From positions 95,750,295 to 95,814,294 of the forward strand of contig CM066327.1 in assembly GCA_033807775.1 (NCBI GenBank): 64,000 nucleotides of DNA, in the 5' to 3' direction. Position numbers and translations under genes: made by a program. This stretch comes from Saussurea involucrata. Lineage: Eukaryota > Streptophyta > Magnoliopsida > Asterales > Asteraceae. Under the pieces are notes generated by a model that saw only the letters and a list, made by a program, of their open reading frames with translations, was not told the DNA's origin and did no database searches. The number at the start of each line of letters is the position of its first letter. Positions within the stretch are counted from its first letter, which is position 1. Shown here one piece after another: positions 10,731-23,095 of the stretch.

Positions 10731-13700
10731 ATGGCTGAACCCCAAAACCAACCCCATAACTCTGATGATTCCAGTAACAACGAACCCGTAGATAACATCG
10801 TTATTCTACCATACGAGTTGGCTGATAACAACTACCGTTTTGATCCCAATCCAGCACTCTATTTACCCCTTTACCACATCTATATTGAGTTTTTCTGAAA
10901 CTCATAAGTTTTTACAGCCCTAACAGCCTTTGACGATCATCTTCCTGCAATATATGTCCAACAATGGTGGACCACATGCCAATACATTGAAGACGGCGTC
11001 AGAAGCGGAATAGTCGAAAGTGTCAACTCTGGTAATGGAGGATCAGGAACAATAAGGATTCGTGAAAGAACTCTCAGAAGAACTTTTGGGATGAAAACCA
11101 AAAGACAGCTAGGTATTGATGCCTATGAGAAACCACCTTCTGTTGCTGTTCTTCTCGACTTCGTGAAGTTTTTGGGTTACAACAAAGAGTTAGAGAGAAT
11201 AGGAGCCTTCAGAAGACAAAATCTACCACAAATGTGGAATTTCATGTTCTCAACCCTCAACAGAACCCTCACCTGCAAATCCGGCAGTCAAGACCAAGCG
11301 AGCACTGAAATCCTCGAAATCATGTATGGTCTGTTCTTCAACAGAAACTTCAACTATGCAGGGATCCTCTACAATGCACTTCTAGATGCTGTCAACACTA
11401 AAACCACTGCTCTAGCCAGAGGTGGAGAAGTTGGAAGACACAAATCCCTTAAAGCCATCAAGTTTCCTCGCTTTATCAGTTTGGTGATCAGAAGGGCATT
11501 CGATAGACTGGAACTGACACATCAGGGTCGTTCTACTCCTGTCTGGACCATGGCAAGATTCCAACCAACAACTTCAGGAGATTACCCTTTCATCAGAAGA
11601 ATTCCAGGTACAATGCTTGCTCTAATCAATCCAACCCACATCTCTATCCAAAACTGTAGAACTGCTGCTCAACCTCAAGAACCTGAGGTGAGAACCCCAA
11701 CATATTTAGGTTCTGAGCCTTCTGTGGAGAGTGTGAGTGAGGAAATAGAAGAAGAAGAAAATAGACCAGAGGACAGAGTACCCGAAGTGGGGTCTTCCTC
11801 TAGAGTAATGGAGGAGGAAGTAGTGAACAGAGCATCCCCTAGGGAGACTGTTCAAGAGGGAGCAGAAGAGACTGCAGAAGTGGTGACAGAGAGATCGCAC
11901 CCTTCTGGCAGTGTAGAGATTCATGAGATAGAGAGCTCACCAGAGAATTCTGAAACCCTAGAAACCGAGGGAAATGTGAGTATAGAACAAGATGTCCAAG
12001 TTGACACATCTGTGCGAGATCCTAACCAAACTCCCAGTGCTACCACATTACCTAATCCTGGTGATCAAGACCAAGGGATTATTGAAACAGAGGTGCACAC
12101 CTCGAACCTTAACCAGCCAGACCCATCAGAGGAAACTCTTCATGCCTCTGGTACGCATGAAGCCGGGGAAGCTAGTCTTGCTAGTGATGTTCATTCGCCC
12201 CAGAACATCGACAGGTCACCTACACATAATGCCTCTGTGGCTCATGTAGTCGGAACACAACATAGACCCGAGATTTTTGTAATCTCACGTAGCATCTGTC
12301 CGACTCAGGGACAGTATGAGACCTTAGTTGCACAAGGGAAACATTTGCTTGATCCAAATGCTTCTCATCATATCAGATTTCCTTCCTCAGAACCTGAGCT
12401 GGAGGAGGAACTTCTGATCAGAACACCTGTAGGTGATTCCCCTCAAAAGGAACATCAAGGATCGGGTAGAAGTCCTGCAAGAGCCAACATCAAAACAACT
12501 CTTGACGCAGGCGCCTCTGAACTCGAGGCAGAACTGGATACATTAGTTGGTACCAGGGTTACCCCCGTTGACACTGTCACAAAAACAGAGTTCACAAGCT
12601 TCTATGATAGTATCAACAACTCCTTGAATGAGTATAAACTTATCAATTCTCAAAAGGAGGAACTGATCCTCAAGGAAAATACTTCTCTCAGAGACGAACT
12701 GCAGAAACTGTCAGAGAAATATGCCGAACTTCATCAGAAATACATTGACACTGAAAGGATCAGAACAGAAGCTGAACAGACAAGAGGAGAGGAAATTGGC
12801 AGAATAGCTACAGAGATAGCAGATCTAAGAACCGTCAGAGCAGAAGAGAACACAAAGGTATCGACAGAAGTAGCCGACCTGAAAAGACTTGTGATCGACA
12901 ACCATACAGCTCAAATGAACAGAACTCTGCCAGTCCCAACAGTTATCCTATCAGAATCCAACATCAGAACCTTGACAGAGCTCATTGATAACTCTGTTAA
13001 GAAATCCATAAAAGAAGCCACAACGTCAGATGCTGATCCTCTCAACATCTCCAGCCCCAACCCAAACAGTTTGCCAATGACAGTCGGTCAAATGGGCGAC
13101 TTCAGAAGGGACGTCGTAAAGAAAATGATGACAATCTCGTCCAAATTTGTCATGAAAGCCCAGGCAACAGAAGCACTTGTGAAGGAATCACTGGACTCCC
13201 ACAAATTCAACTTTGTGAGCCAAGTCGAGGAAATCAGAGGTGCTGCAGCAGAAGTGGAAGACACCTTGAAGAAAGCAGTTCCTACTTTCACAGATGCAAT
13301 CTTACAATCTGTCATACAGAAACGATCTGCTGAGAAAGCACCAGAGGAAGAGCCTTCTGGCAAAAGACGTAAGTTTGTTGACCAATTCTCACCCATTGTC
13401 TCCAGACTCTCTGATGAAGACTCCTCTGATGATGATGATGATTTCCACGATGCTGCATCTGATAGTAATTTCGGTGAGTCCTCGGGTCAACAAAAGGGGG
13501 AGAAGGAGAAAGAGAAGGAGAAAGAGAAAGAGAAAGAGACAGAGAAAGAGAAAGAGAAAGAGAAAGAGAAAGAAAAGGAGAAAGAAATAGAGACAGAGAA
13601 AGAAGAAGAGAGAGAGGCTGAAATGCCTACTGAAAGAGGCAAAGAGAAATTAACAGAAGAGGTCGGGACAGAAGATATGGGGATAACAGAAGAAGATATA

Positions 13701-14756
13701 CCTACGGTGGAATTCGACTACATGTTCAAAGATCGAGTCATCAAACCGACAGAAGAGTCAACACAAGAACCACCAGAGATTATCTGCCTGGATACCCCTC
13801 CTACTTCACCAAGGACTGAACCAGAGAGATCAATCCCAATCTCTGCTGATGAACAAAGCCAAACAGAAGCTGCTCAAGAATATGTTCATATCGATACTCT
13901 TATGGCTGAAACTCATGAAGACCCAAACCCAATGATACCAGAACAAAACCCAGAATCATCCACCCAACACACCGATAAACCTGCCTTGGAAACGGTATTT
14001 GCATTTCTTTATGTTGACAAAGATATCATTCCTGCAAATGCCGTACCCATAAATCCTTACCTTAACCCAATCAGAATAAACACCATTACTGAAGCAAGGC
14101 GGATGTTCATCCGAAACAAGTCCAATCTGAACAGAAACATCAACTCACACTTTAGTATCAAGAGAATCCTAGACATCAAGCATAAGAAGTTCCAGCACAA
14201 TAGAATGACCTATCATGAGTACACTGTGGAATCAACAGAAGGAAAGAACGAATTCTTCAACGACAACGATCTTGTCCTTCTAAATCCGTACGATCTAACT
14301 GTGCTTCATGCCTACTGCTTGAACTTCTCTGACAGATATACTCCAGCAAGAACAGCCTTACCTGAAGTCAAACTAGCTATGCAAGAGCACATCAATCTCA
14401 GAACTCAGACAGATTTTCAGCTAGGCATAGAGTTTGAAATTGAGAAACTGGCGATTGCACCACCAAACGAAGATCTTGAGGGCTATCGACATTTTAGGAC
14501 TGGAACTGTAGTTGAAGATCCTCCAGTCTTTATCTGCCGACAGAAAGGGACAAAGAAAGCCATCAGATCTGCTGAAGCTCATAAGTACACAAGTGAGTCG
14601 CTAGCATATCTCAAAAACATAGTTCAAAGTCTCCCGAGGAACAAGTGTCCGGAAGAACAGCAAAGGTCCTTCATCAACATAATTAATCCGATGCTTGACT
14701 TCCGTGAGCTAATCAGAAGATTCGACAGAATCCTTAGGGGAGATAATTACGCTTGA
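10731..14756 (+). pseudogene. Element A third ORF (about 1340 codons), two stops near the N-terminus
   Basis: It sits where Sireviruses carry an 'env-like' gene. The frame begins ATG GCT GAA at 10731 and is interrupted by TGA (10896) and TAA (10902). Reading shifts by one base for about 30 bp there, which suggests two compensating indels, and the frame then stays open to 14756 (an internal ATG at 11091 gives 1221 aa). A conserved N-terminal region contains QQWW, CKSGSQDQAS and FPRFISLVI, shared with B and C. A Glu/Thr-rich middle, a coiled coil (about 12600-12900), a (Lys-Glu)n tract (13500-13610) and a conserved C-terminal block (about 13990-14350) follow. I see no signal peptide or hydrophobic membrane segment, so an envelope role is not supported. 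Its function is unknown. Confidence 0.8.
13485..13612 (+). repeat. Purine-only tract coding for Lys-Glu repeat, starting with a polypurine-tract motif
   Basis: About 115 bases of nearly uninterrupted GAGAAA-type repeats encode KEKEKE. The tract begins AAAAGGGGGAGAAGG. The AGGGGGAG (13495-13502) is identical to the plus-strand primer motif in front of the 3' LTRs. Corresponding copies lie in B (25314-25321) and C (37848-37855). Confidence 0.75.
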
Positions 14757-14855
14757 TTGTACTTGTTCTTTCTATTGTAAAATCTTAAAAGAATAGTGCA
14801 CAGGGTAACAAAGGGTAAAGTTCTCTGTTCTTTTGTTTTCAATCTCTTGTCATTT

Positions 14856-15369
14856 TGTTAGATCTGAAGTTTTGTCAATAAACCAAGTGTTGAAGATCTG
14901 ATAAGAAGACTCAGATGTTCTGAGTAGAGAAGTCAGAGGTCTGACTGTGAAAGCTCAGAAGTATTGATCAGTGGAAAGAGAAGTCAGATGTCTGAGTTAA
15001 GGAGTCAGAAGATCTGAGAAGCTTTGTCAGAAGAATGTTCAGAAGTTCTGAACTACCTGTTCAGAACTTATGACGAGATACTTTACTTAGTATTTTATAA
15101 ACTAATTAGGACACGTGTTATGTTCTTATTAGTCTTTTTTTTGTACTGTAGCTTTAAGATGTCCGTTGTAGTATAAATAGTAGTTAGCTCTATGTTGCTA
15201 ACTGATTGATTTTTCCCGTATAACTTTGTATTCATTCTCTGTAATCTTTGAGATTCTCTCTCTCTTAGATCTGTAATTCTGTTCATCATTGAATACAATT
15301 GGGCTTGATCATACAACTTCTCAATTACTGCTTTCTATATTGATTGTAAGATTAGATCCTGTTCTTTCA
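14856..15369 (+). repeat. Element B 5' LTR
   Basis: It starts TGTTAGATCT and ends GTTCTTTCA. It contains many TCAGA-N-TCTGA palindromes (14910-15070), ACACGTGT (15111-15118) and TATAAATA (15172-15179), 61 bp apart, a likely core promoter. It is clearly related to the LTR of G but diverged from it. Confidence 0.95.
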
Positions 15370-15384
15370 ATTGGTATCAGAGCC
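15370..15384 (+). other. Element B primer-binding site
   Basis: ATTGGTATCAGAGCC immediately follows the 5' LTR and is complementary to the initiator Met-tRNA 3' end. The leader continues to 15577. Confidence 0.9.
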
Positions 15385-15577
15385 AATCAACAAACAAATT
15401 CGTTCAAGATTGTTATCGCGAAGATCAATTGATCAATTTCTTGAAGATTTCTTGGTTCATTCAAAATTCGATTCCGCTGCTAGGGCTAGTTCTTGAATTC
15501 TTGGCAATTCTTGAATTTCCTGTTACATTTCGATCAAGAAACTCGAATTTGTCTTTCTGTTGAATTTTCTTACAATC

Positions 15578-18500
15578 ATGTCTTCTAAAGAATATCTAGC
15601 CATGGGATCTGAAACCAAACCGCCGGTTCTTATACTAGAAGAGTATCAGCAATGGAAAATTCGTATGATCCAATTCCTAGACAATATTGATGAAAATCTA
15701 ATGGTCTCTATTCGAGAAGGTCCAATTGAAGTGTACATCGATGTTGCTGCAACCCCTGCTACAGAGACAACTCCAGAAATTCCAGCGACCAGGGTGAAAA
15801 AGAGTTATTCCCAATACACAGCTGAACAGAAGAATAGGCATGCTATTGACAAAAGAGCAATTACTTTGATGACTTTGGCTGTCCCAAATGAGGTTCTTAA
15901 CAGGATTGACAGTGGATCATCAGCTAAAGAAATGTGGGACGAATTGGAAAGGCAAATGTTAGGAACTGTGAGATCTATTCAGGCAAAGTTAAATCAAAGC
16001 ATAAATGCTTATGAAAGGTTCAAAGCAAAAGAGTCAGAAAGTTTGACACAGACATATAGTAAATTTTGCACTATTCTAAATGACTTGAGAAGAAATGGAC
16101 TGAAGAAAACGAAGTCAGAAATAAATTACAAATTTCTGAACAGTCTAAATTCAGAATGGTCATCATTTGCTATAAGTCTGCAAATGAACAAGGATATGTG
16201 TGAAGAAGACTTAAATGATCTATTCTGTGTTCTCAATCAACATGAAGACTCTGTCAAGTTAGTTGTGGAAGAGAAGAAAAATGTTGCTGATCAGTTAGCG
16301 TTCTTATCAAAGTCCAAAGCAATCAAAGCACCCAAAAAGACTGCATATCTATCAGAGATACCAAATCTGGAAGAATCTGACAAGGAAGAAGGATCAGAAG
16401 ATGATGAAGATATCAAGATAATGGCTGAGAAACTAGCTTTGTTGACAAATACTTTCAATAAAAGGTATGGGAAGGGTAGATTTCAAGGAAATTATAAGAG
16501 AGTTGGGAGTTCAGATTATAAGAAGAAAGAAGACAGAGAAGAAAATAAGTTTGAAAAGAGAGTAGAGAGAAGTGAAGAAAACAATGAAGAGAAGGATGAA
16601 AGAAAAGAAAAGAATCTGTGTTTCAAGTGTGGAAAATCTGGCCACTATGCTAAGGATTGCAGAGTTAAAATTGTGAAAGACTATGAGTACTACACTAAGA
16701 AGGCTCAGCTTGCAAAGAAGAGAGATGATAAAATTGCTTTATTGGCTGAACAAGAGAATTGGTTGTACTATACTTCTGATGAAGATGATCATATCAACTT
16801 TCCACAGATGCAGAGCTATATGGCAAAAATGAGGAATGAGGATGATTCTGATTTTGAAGATGCTGATTCTAAGTCATCTGCTGAGGTACATTTTTCACTT
16901 GAATTAGAGTTAATGACACAGATTGGTGAAATGAAAACTGAATTTGCTAATCTAAGAAAACAGATTAAAGGAGAAAGAAATTTGGTTAACAAATTCAGAA
17001 TTGAAAAAGAAGTAATAAAAGAACAATATGAAGAATCTGAGGCTGAGAAACAAAAAGTTAAAGATGAAAATTCTGAATTGATGAAAAGGCTTTCTGAACT
17101 AAAAGTTGAGTTTTCAAAAATAAAAGATGAAAAAGGTGATTTACAAATAAAATTTGATATGTTATTTGAAGAAAGAAAGAATTTATACACCAAAATTAAA
17201 GAATTAGAAGATCTGAATTTGAAAAGGGGTCAGACTCAGCAAACACTAAATCTTTTGTTAAGCAATGTTAAAGATACAAGATTTTACAACCCAAAGAAGG
17301 GATTGGGATTGGAAGAAAATGTCACTTTAAAAAGAGCTCCAATCAACTTGTATGAAAAACTTCAAATTTCTAAGCCAAAAATCCCAGAAATTGTTGAAGT
17401 TTTCATAAGACCTGCTAGTTCTATAACAAGTTCTGACAATTTGCAAAGACCAAACTCTAAAAAGTCAGATGAGAAAATTTCTGAGTCTAAAACAGAAAAG
17501 TCAGTTGATTCAGAAGAAAAGGTTAAGAAAGAAGTTTCTAAACCAACAGATGAGAAGCCAAGATACAATGATACTAAATTCAAGTATGATTCTTTAAATG
17601 TCAGCTACAAAAATAAACAACCAAGTTTTTCATATCATGACATTGAGAGCATATTTGACACAAGTAAAAATTCTGAAACAGTCAATCAGAAGTCTGAAAC
17701 TTCTAGTCAGGATTCTGAACTTTGTAGTCAGAACTCTGAGCCTAAAGATCAGACATCTGAGTCTGTAAATCAGAACTCTGACTCAAGTAGCCAGAAGTCT
17801 GATTCAACTGGATCTTCTGAAACAAAATCAGATGAATTTTTGCAACTTGAAAAGAGATTTAATCTTGTGAGTCAAGAACTTGAGGACTTAAGGAAAGCTT
17901 ATGATGAACTTGAAAATGATTTCTGTGAGGTGGATACTAAACTTGAAGAAGCTTTGAAAGAAAAGAATATTTTTATTCAGAAAATAACAGAGCTTGAAAA
18001 ACTGAAGACTGAGTATGATCTTTTTAAAATTAATGCTTCAAGAGAAAATGATAAATTCTTTAATGAATCAAGTACATATGAAAAAGGTGAATCATCTAAT
18101 TCTTCTAACAAAAAGAACTTGAATTTTTCAGAAAAAAGAAGAAAGCAAAAGGAAAGATGATCTTGCAAAGTTGAATGATCTGAAAAGGGATCTTGAGAAA
18201 CTTAGAATGAAATCTACTTCTGAACTCAAAGCTAGAAATTCTTGTAATAAGGGCAATTGTACTCTGAACAATATCAATAAAAATGAAATGATCTATGTTT
18301 CAGATTTATTGTCACTTGCAAAGAAAAATCTTGTTTGTGTTAGATGTAAAAATGATTCATTCCAATATTCTCATAAATGTCAAGTCAAAATAACTTCTGT
18401 TTCATACATAAGAAAAGATATTCAGAAAGTTTATGTTCCTCAAAATACAGAAAAGAAGAAATTTTCTGTTCCTCAGACTCAGAAGAAAGAAAAGATAAAA

Positions 18501-18752
18501 GAAAAGAAAGTTGAAAATATAGCAAAACCAAAAGTTACAACTCTCAAAAAGAATTTGAACAAGCTTGTAAGCAGAAAATGTTCTGACTTCATAAAAGTTC
18601 AAGGAAAGTGGTGTTTGAAGAAAGATTTTGAGTGGAGAGTAAAAGGTACTAATGTTAAATCCAATGACAAAGCTAACAAAGATGGACCCATTCCAAAATG
18701 GGTACCTAAACCTAACAGATCCTTTTGCAGGGCTGTCATGTGTGGTTTTTAG
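15578..18752 (+). pseudogene. gag: Element B Gag, one frameshift
   Basis: ATG at 15578 (MSSKEYLAM) is preferred to the upstream non-ATG open frame. The UBN2-like N-terminus has EEYQQWKIRM and MTLAVPN. CCHC knuckle CFKCGKSGHYAKDC starts at about residue 348. Two coiled-coil regions follow (about 16900-17220 and 17850-18010). Between them is a Gln-Ser/Asn-Ser-rich stretch built of degenerate seven-residue repeats (17670-17820) matching the TCAGAAnTCTGA word. The frame breaks in an A-rich run at about 18130-18160 and continues one frame over from 18162. There a CxxC pair and the WVPK end are found. The usual stop after WVPK is absent, so this frame runs into pol and ends at TAG 18750-18752. Confidence 0.88.
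18702..18730 (+). promoter_or_regulatory. Gag-pol junction of B
   Basis: GGGTACCTAAA, CTAACAGA (branch-like) and TCCTTTTGCAG precede the protease frame. At 29 nt it is one base shorter than in A and G, and gag and pol are in different frames here, although the acceptor-like end is preserved. Confidence 0.45.
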
Positions 18753-21700
18753 ATTCAGGAGCTTCAAGACACATGACAGGTCAGAAGTCTTTTCTATCAA
18801 ACTTCACAGAAAAGGCTGGAGGAGCAGTAAACTTTGGAAATAACAGCAAAGGACAAGTCAAAGGTTATGGGGATTTAACTAAAGGGGATCTGACTATCCA
18901 AAAGGTTTTCTATGTTGAAGGATTACATCATAATCTTTTCAGCATAAGTCAGTTTTTAGACAGTCTTTGTCAAATTAAGTTTCAAATAACAGGTTGCATG
19001 ATTTTAACTGAAAATGATGTTAAAGTCTTCTAGTCCAAAAGACATATGGACTTATTTGTAGTTAATTTTTCAAAATTGAAAACATTAAATACAGTTTGTC
19101 TTTTATCAAAATCAACTGCAAATGAATGCTGGCTTTGGCACAGAAGATGTTCTCATCTGAATTTCAAAGATCTTAATAATCTTGTTGCAAAACATCTGGT
19201 TAAAGGCTTACCAAAGCTTAAATTTGAAAAAGAATCATTATGCTCAGCTTGTGAAATGGGCAAGATGAAAAAGAGTTCTCACAAATTAAAAATGGACTCA
19301 TCTTGCAAAGCACCATTAGAAATGATTCATACTGATCTTTGTGGTCCAATTTCAGTTCAATCTATGGGAGGAAAGAAATATATGCTTGTGATTGTTGATG
19401 AATTCTCCAGATACACATGGGTTGAGTTCCTAAGAGCTAAGTCAGAAGCTGCTACTACATTGATAAATTTTATCAAAAGGATTCAAGTTCTCTTACAACT
19501 TCCAGTTCAGAAAATCAGAAGTGATAATGGAACAGAGTTCAGAAATGAGACTCTTCAGAATTTTTTAGAAAGTTCTGGGATTTCTCACAATTTTTCTGCT
19601 GTCAGAACTCCTCAACAAAATGGTGTTGTTGAAAGGAAGAATAGAACTCTAGTTGAAGCTGCGAGAACAATGTTGGTTTATGAAAATCTTCCTACTTTCC
19701 TATGGGCTGAAGCAATTGCAACTGCGTGTTTTACACAAAATAGAACTTTAATCAATAAGAGATTAAATAAGACTGCTTATGAACTGATAAATAAAAGAAA
19801 ACCATTAATCAAATTCTTTCATGTTTTTGGTTGCAGGTGCTATGTTCTTAGAGACAGAGAAAATCTTGCCAAATTTGATAAAAAGGCAGATGAAGGATAT
19901 TTTGTGGGTTATTCTTTAACTTCCAAAGCATTCAGAATCTACAATAAAAGAACCAAGAGGATGATGGAGAGCATAAATGTAACTTTTGATGAAGCCAGAA
20001 TGCGGACTTCTGAACAAGACAGTTCAGAACTCAAGCTAAACAAGACAAAAATGACTTCTGATACAGATTCTAATCCTATTTGTTCATAACTCAATTTACT
20101 GTTTAAGGATGCTTTTAGTGAACTAATTTTTGACTCTTATGCAGAATATGAAAACCCAAAGATGGTCAAAGAGATGAAAAATAAGACTCCAGAAATAGTT
20201 CAATCAACTGTAATTTCTGACAAAGGTCCATCAGAGGAATGTCCAAATCTAATAAATACAAGTGGTGAAAATTCTGAACCTTGTAATCAGAATTCTGATT
20301 CTTGTACTCAGAACTCTGAACAAGTCACTCAGAATTCTGACTTCATTAATCAAAACCCAAACTTGGATATGACTCCTATTCATACATCAGAACAAGGGGA
20401 CAGTTCAGAATTACAAGCAATCATTGATGAGAATGATGCAAACAACAATTATTCTGAGATTGATGTACTTCCTAGTGCAAATAAATGGATTAAAAATCAT
20501 CCTATTCATCAAGTAATAGGTGATCCTTCAGCAGGAGTAAAAACCAGATCAGCTACAACAAATGAAGCAATGTTTGCTGGTTTCTTGAGTGTAATTGAAC
20601 CAAAGAAAGCTAATGAAGCCTTAGAGGATCCAGACTGGATTTCAGCAATGCAAGAGGAATTGCTTCAATTTGAAAGAAATAAAGTTTGGAGACTCATCCC
20701 AAAGCCTGAAGGTAAATCTATTATTGGAACTAAATGGGTGTTCAGAAACAAAAAGGATGAATCAGGTGTTGTCATCAGAAACAAGGCAAGATTGGTTGCT
20801 AAGGGATACTGTCAACAAGAGGGAATTGATTATGATGAGACATTTGCACCAGTGGCAAGAATAGAGGCAATCAGAATATTTTTAGCCTATGCTGCACATA
20901 AAAACTTCAAAGTGTATCAAATGGATGTCAAATCAGCCTTTCTAAATGGCAAACTTAATGAAGAGGTGTATGTCCATCAACCTGAAGGCTTTGTTGATCC
21001 AGAATTCCCTGATCATGTTTATATTTTAGACAAAGCTTTATATGGTCTAAAACAAGCACCACGAGCCTGGTATGACACTCTTACTAAACACTTGTTAGGT
21101 TCAGGATTCAAGAAAGGTAAGATTGACACAACTTTGTTTTTAAAGAAACAGGGTGATGATTTGATTCTGATTCAGATTTATGTTGATGACATAATATTTG
21201 GTTCTACCAGTCCAGAATTATGTGATAATTTTTCAAAAATCATGTCATCTGAATTTGAAATGAGCATGATGGGTGAACTGAATTTTTTCCTTGGTCTTCA
21301 AGTCAAACAATTACCAAAAGGTATTTTTATAAATCAAGGAAAATATGTCAGAGATATTCTGAAAAAGTTCAAAATGTCTGATTGTGCTTCTATGAGAACA
21401 CCTATGGCAACTAACATAAAGTTAGATGCTGATCTCAAAGGTGTTTCAGCAGATATCAAACTTTATAGAGGCATGATTGGATCATTACTTTATTTGACTG
21501 CAAGTAGACAAGATATCATGTTTTCTACCTGTTTCTGTGCTAGATTTCAATCTAACCCGAAAGAATCACATATGTTGGCTGTCAAAAGGATTTTAAGATA
21601 TCTCAAAGGAACACCTGATCTAGGTTTATGGTATCCAAAAGAAACTGACTTCAAATTGACTGCTTTCACTGATGTTGATCATGCAGGAAGTAGGTTGGAC

Positions 21701-22126
21701 AGAAAGAGTACATCTGGTGCTTGTCACTTTTTGGGAGATAAAATAGTAAGTTGGGCATCAAAGAAGCAGAATTGTGTATCCACTTCAACTGCTGAAGCAG
21801 AGTATGTTGCTGCTGCTGCTTCATGCTCTCAAACATTGTGGATGAGAACACAACTCATGGACTATGGATATCAGCTTAACAAGATTCCCATCTATTGTGA
21901 CTCAGAAAGTGCAATTGCCATTACTCAGAACCCTGTTCAACATTCAAAAACTAAACATATAGATGTGAGGTATCATTTTATAAAGGACTATGTGGAAAAA
22001 GGAACTATAGAGATGCACTTTGTGCATACAAAGTATCAATTGGCTGACTTGTTCACAAAGCCTCTTGATCACAAAAGGTTTTCTTTTCTCATATGAAAAA
22101 TAGGAATGCTTAATCTGCCTAATTGA
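18725..22126 (+). pseudogene. pol: Element B Pol (PR-IN-RT-RNase H), three nonsense codons
   Basis: The order and motifs are standard: WFLDSGASRHMTG protease, WLWHRRCSHLNF and CSACEMGK zinc region, integrase triad in HTDLCGP, RSDNGTEF and VVERKNRT (all intact), RT with YVDDIIFGS (21179), and RNase H. One frame runs from 18725 to TGA 22124-22126, interrupted by TAG 19031-19033, TAA 20087-20089 and TGA 22094-22096. A conserved RT-region TASRPDI motif reads TASRQDI. The integrase-RT linker (20270-20360) encodes QNSD/QNSE heptapeptide repeats made of the B-family palindrome. The enzyme domains are recognisable but cannot be translated as one polypeptide. Confidence 0.92.
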
Positions 22127-22856
22127 AAATATTTTTTTCTTAAAAATGCTAAATTTTTCTAAGTAAAATTGTCTGAGTAGTGTACTCAGAACTCTGAGTC
22201 TTAAGGATCAGAACTTCTGAGTCTTGAGTTCAGAACTTCTGAGTCTTGAGTTCAGAACTTCTGAATCTTGAGTTCAGAACTTCTGAGTCTTGAGATCAGA
22301 ACCTCTGAGTCTTAAAGTCAGAGATTCTGAGTCGATACTTCAGCAATCTAACTTTCAAAAATTTATTTTTGAGAAATACAAATAACTTCAACTGTATGGA
22401 TTATGCTTCTTCTATTATCTTTATATCTCATCTTTATGTATCATTAATAGTCAAATGCATGCTCAAGTCAAGGGGGAGCATCAAAATTCTTTTGGAAATC
22501 ATTTTGTGATGCTTAAAAGATTTATTTTCATTTCTTATCGCTGATCATTCTAAGAACAAACTTTTAATGATAAATTTTTTTGTTATTCAAACTATATCTG
22601 AATTAAAAACTTTTCATATTCAGATATAAGATTTTAAATGATCCTTTTTAAATCATCATAATATGAACAAAATTTTGATGATAAAAAGTGCTTCTATCTG
22701 TTCAAACCTCTTCTGAATAATCAAAATGTTTTATATTGGTCAGAAGTTGATTTTAAATGACATTTTGGTTACAAGGCAAAATTCTTCTGAGTCATGGAAT
22801 CAGAACATCTGTGCGTGTTATTCAGATCTTTGACTTGAGTCAAAATTCTATCCACT
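22127..22856 (+). other. Element B post-pol spacer
   Basis: Non-coding, AT-rich. It contains the 22-bp minisatellite (separate entry) and one AGGGGGAG motif (22471-22478). No coding frame is supported. Confidence 0.7.
22186..22339 (+). repeat. 22-bp minisatellite, seven units, each with TCAGAACTTCTGA
   Basis: The unit start TCAGA occurs at 22186, 22208, 22230, 22252, 22274, 22296 and 22318, exactly 22 bp apart. Each unit carries the palindrome TCAGAAC-TTCTGA followed by GTCTTGAG. It is non-coding and directly downstream of pol. Confidence 0.9.
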
Positions 22857-23095
22857 AACACGTGTCAGCTTCATATTTGTTTGACAATGCCACGCATTTC
22901 ATTTAAATCCTTTGTGGTATTTCACATGTGTTGACTCCGTTATAACATTGATTTCTCTTTTCCGTTAAACCTTTCAACTTCGCGGATTTTAAATAGGTCT
23001 TAAAACCCCTATTTCAAATTTCTTTCAAATTCCAGAGCGAAACGTGAGATACGAATCAAATCCAGAGTTCTTTGAATCTGTTTTCTTCTTAAATC
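22857..23095 (+). promoter_or_regulatory. Candidate internal promoter of element B third ORF
   Basis: ACACGTGTCAG (about 22859) is a G-box like those in the LTRs. TTTTAAATA (22987-22995) is a TATA-like box about 100 bp upstream of the ATG at 23096, with a leader in between. Same position and layout as in A. Confidence 0.45.

Noticed and set aside
10890..10925. Intron explaining the stops in the A third ORF (GTTTTTCTG...TTTACAG)
   Set aside because: 31 nt is too short, and two compensating one-base indels explain the local frame change better.
10731..14756. Third ORF as a true retroviral envelope gene
   Set aside because: No signal peptide, no hydrophobic transmembrane or fusion segment is visible in A, B or C.
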